Below are positions 63,614 through 64,000 of a DNA stretch of 64,000 nucleotides, in pieces. Made by a program: the position numbers and the translations under genes. Below the pieces are notes generated by a model, which saw only the letters and a list, made by a program, of their open reading frames with translations, was not told the DNA's origin and did not search any database. The stretch comes from Mycobacterium sp. KBS0706 (GTDB lineage: Bacteria; Pseudomonadota; Alphaproteobacteria; DSM-16000; Inquilinaceae): assembly GCF_005938675.2 (NCBI RefSeq), contig NZ_VCCH02000033.1:1-64000 (forward strand). The letters run 5' to 3'. Numbering within the stretch: the stretch's first letter is position 1; every line of letters starts with the position of its first letter.

Positions 63614-64000
63614 ATGGCTCGTCTCAAGACCCACTACGACAAGGTCGTCCGGCCGAAGCTGAAGCAGGACTTCGCCTATGCGAACGACCTGCAGGTGCCG
63701 CGGATCGAGAAGATCATCATCAACATGGGCGTTGGTGATGCCGTCGCCGACAGCAAGAAGATCCAGGCGGCCGTCGCCGAGCTGACCCTGATCGCCGGCC
63801 AGAAGCCGGTGGTCACCAAGGCCCGGAAGTCGATCGCGGTCTACAAGCTGCGCGAAGGCATGTCGATCGGCACCAAGGTGACGCTGCGCAGCGATCGGAT
63901 GTACGAGTTCCTCGATCGCCTGGTGAACATCGCCCTGCCGCGGGTCCGCGATTTCCGCGGCCTGTCGCCCAAGTCCTTCGACGGCCGGGGCAACTACGCC
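63614..64000 (+). CDS. rplE: 50S ribosomal protein L5, partial
   Basis: 129 residues are inside the window; the gene continues past the edge (usual length about 180). ARLKTHYDKVVRPKLKQDF, IEKIIINMGVGDAV and GQKPVVTKARKSIAVYKLREG are typical. ATG at 63614 has GAGG 6 bases upstream; the in-frame ATG at 63608 is too close to it. Confidence 0.96.
   Translation, partial: MARLKTHYDKVVRPKLKQDFAYANDLQVPRIEKIIINMGVGDAVADSKKIQAAVAELTLIAGQKPVVTKARKSIAVYKLREGMSIGTKVTLRSDRMYEFLDRLVNIALPRVRDFRGLSPKSFDGRGNYA

Overview
The window is GC-rich and reads as the chromosome of an alphaproteobacterium, probably a Rhodospirillales-type organism. The grounds are the dnaG-rpoD pair, the tRNA-Tyr/tRNA-Gly/tuf, secE-nusG-rplKAJL-rpoBC and str/S10/spc ribosomal clusters, and the protein lengths (RpoB 1396 aa, RpoC 1441 aa). 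The species cannot be named from this alone.

Region 1 (1-15.3 kb) is accessory DNA placed directly upstream of dnaG. It holds a plasmid- or ICE-like module with an SSB and two conserved unknowns, an Xre/RES toxin-antitoxin pair, and a less GC-rich patch with two secreted proteins. One of these looks like a thiaminase I. Next come IS6-transposase and ABC-2-permease debris, then a candidate defence-type module: a Rad50/SMC-like ATPase with a zinc hook, a small acidic partner and a divergent nuclease-like gene, flanked by imperfect repeats. A VapBC pair and a run of very small ORFs complete the region.

Region 2 (15.3-29.7 kb) starts with dnaG, whose 3' third looks compositionally different, and rpoD. 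It continues with a TacAT pair, a mannitol-dehydrogenase-family gene with an MFS transporter, and a tauABCD-like sulfonate operon. A glycine-rich membrane protein, tRNA-Ile(CAT), a small GIY-YIG nuclease gene bracketed by about 40-bp repeats, an SMI1/KNR4 protein and rlmB follow.

Region 3 (29.7-46.8 kb) is translation and transcription core: tRNA-Tyr, tRNA-Gly, tuf copy 1, the vitamin B6 genes pdxR-pdxS-pdxT, tRNA-Trp, secE, nusG, rplK, rplA, rplJ, rplL, rpoB, rpoC and a strong terminator.

Region 4 (46.9-52.9 kb) is a non-ribosomal insert between rpoC and rpsL. It has a DUF1963 protein, two glycosyltransferases, two paralogous lipoproteins, a 2OG-Fe(II) oxygenase and an ECF41-type sigma factor with a plausible self-recognised promoter.

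Region 5 (52.9-64 kb) is the str operon (rpsL, rpsG, fusA, tuf copy 2), a strong intrinsic terminator, then the S10 and spc operons from rpsJ to a partial rplE. The two tuf genes are almost identical 1.19-kb direct repeats 26 kb apart. The most interesting unexplained parts are the ATPase/nuclease module at 9.1-13.8 kb, the thiaminase-like secreted protein, the repeat-bracketed GIY-YIG gene beside tRNA-Ile, and the mosaic dnaG.
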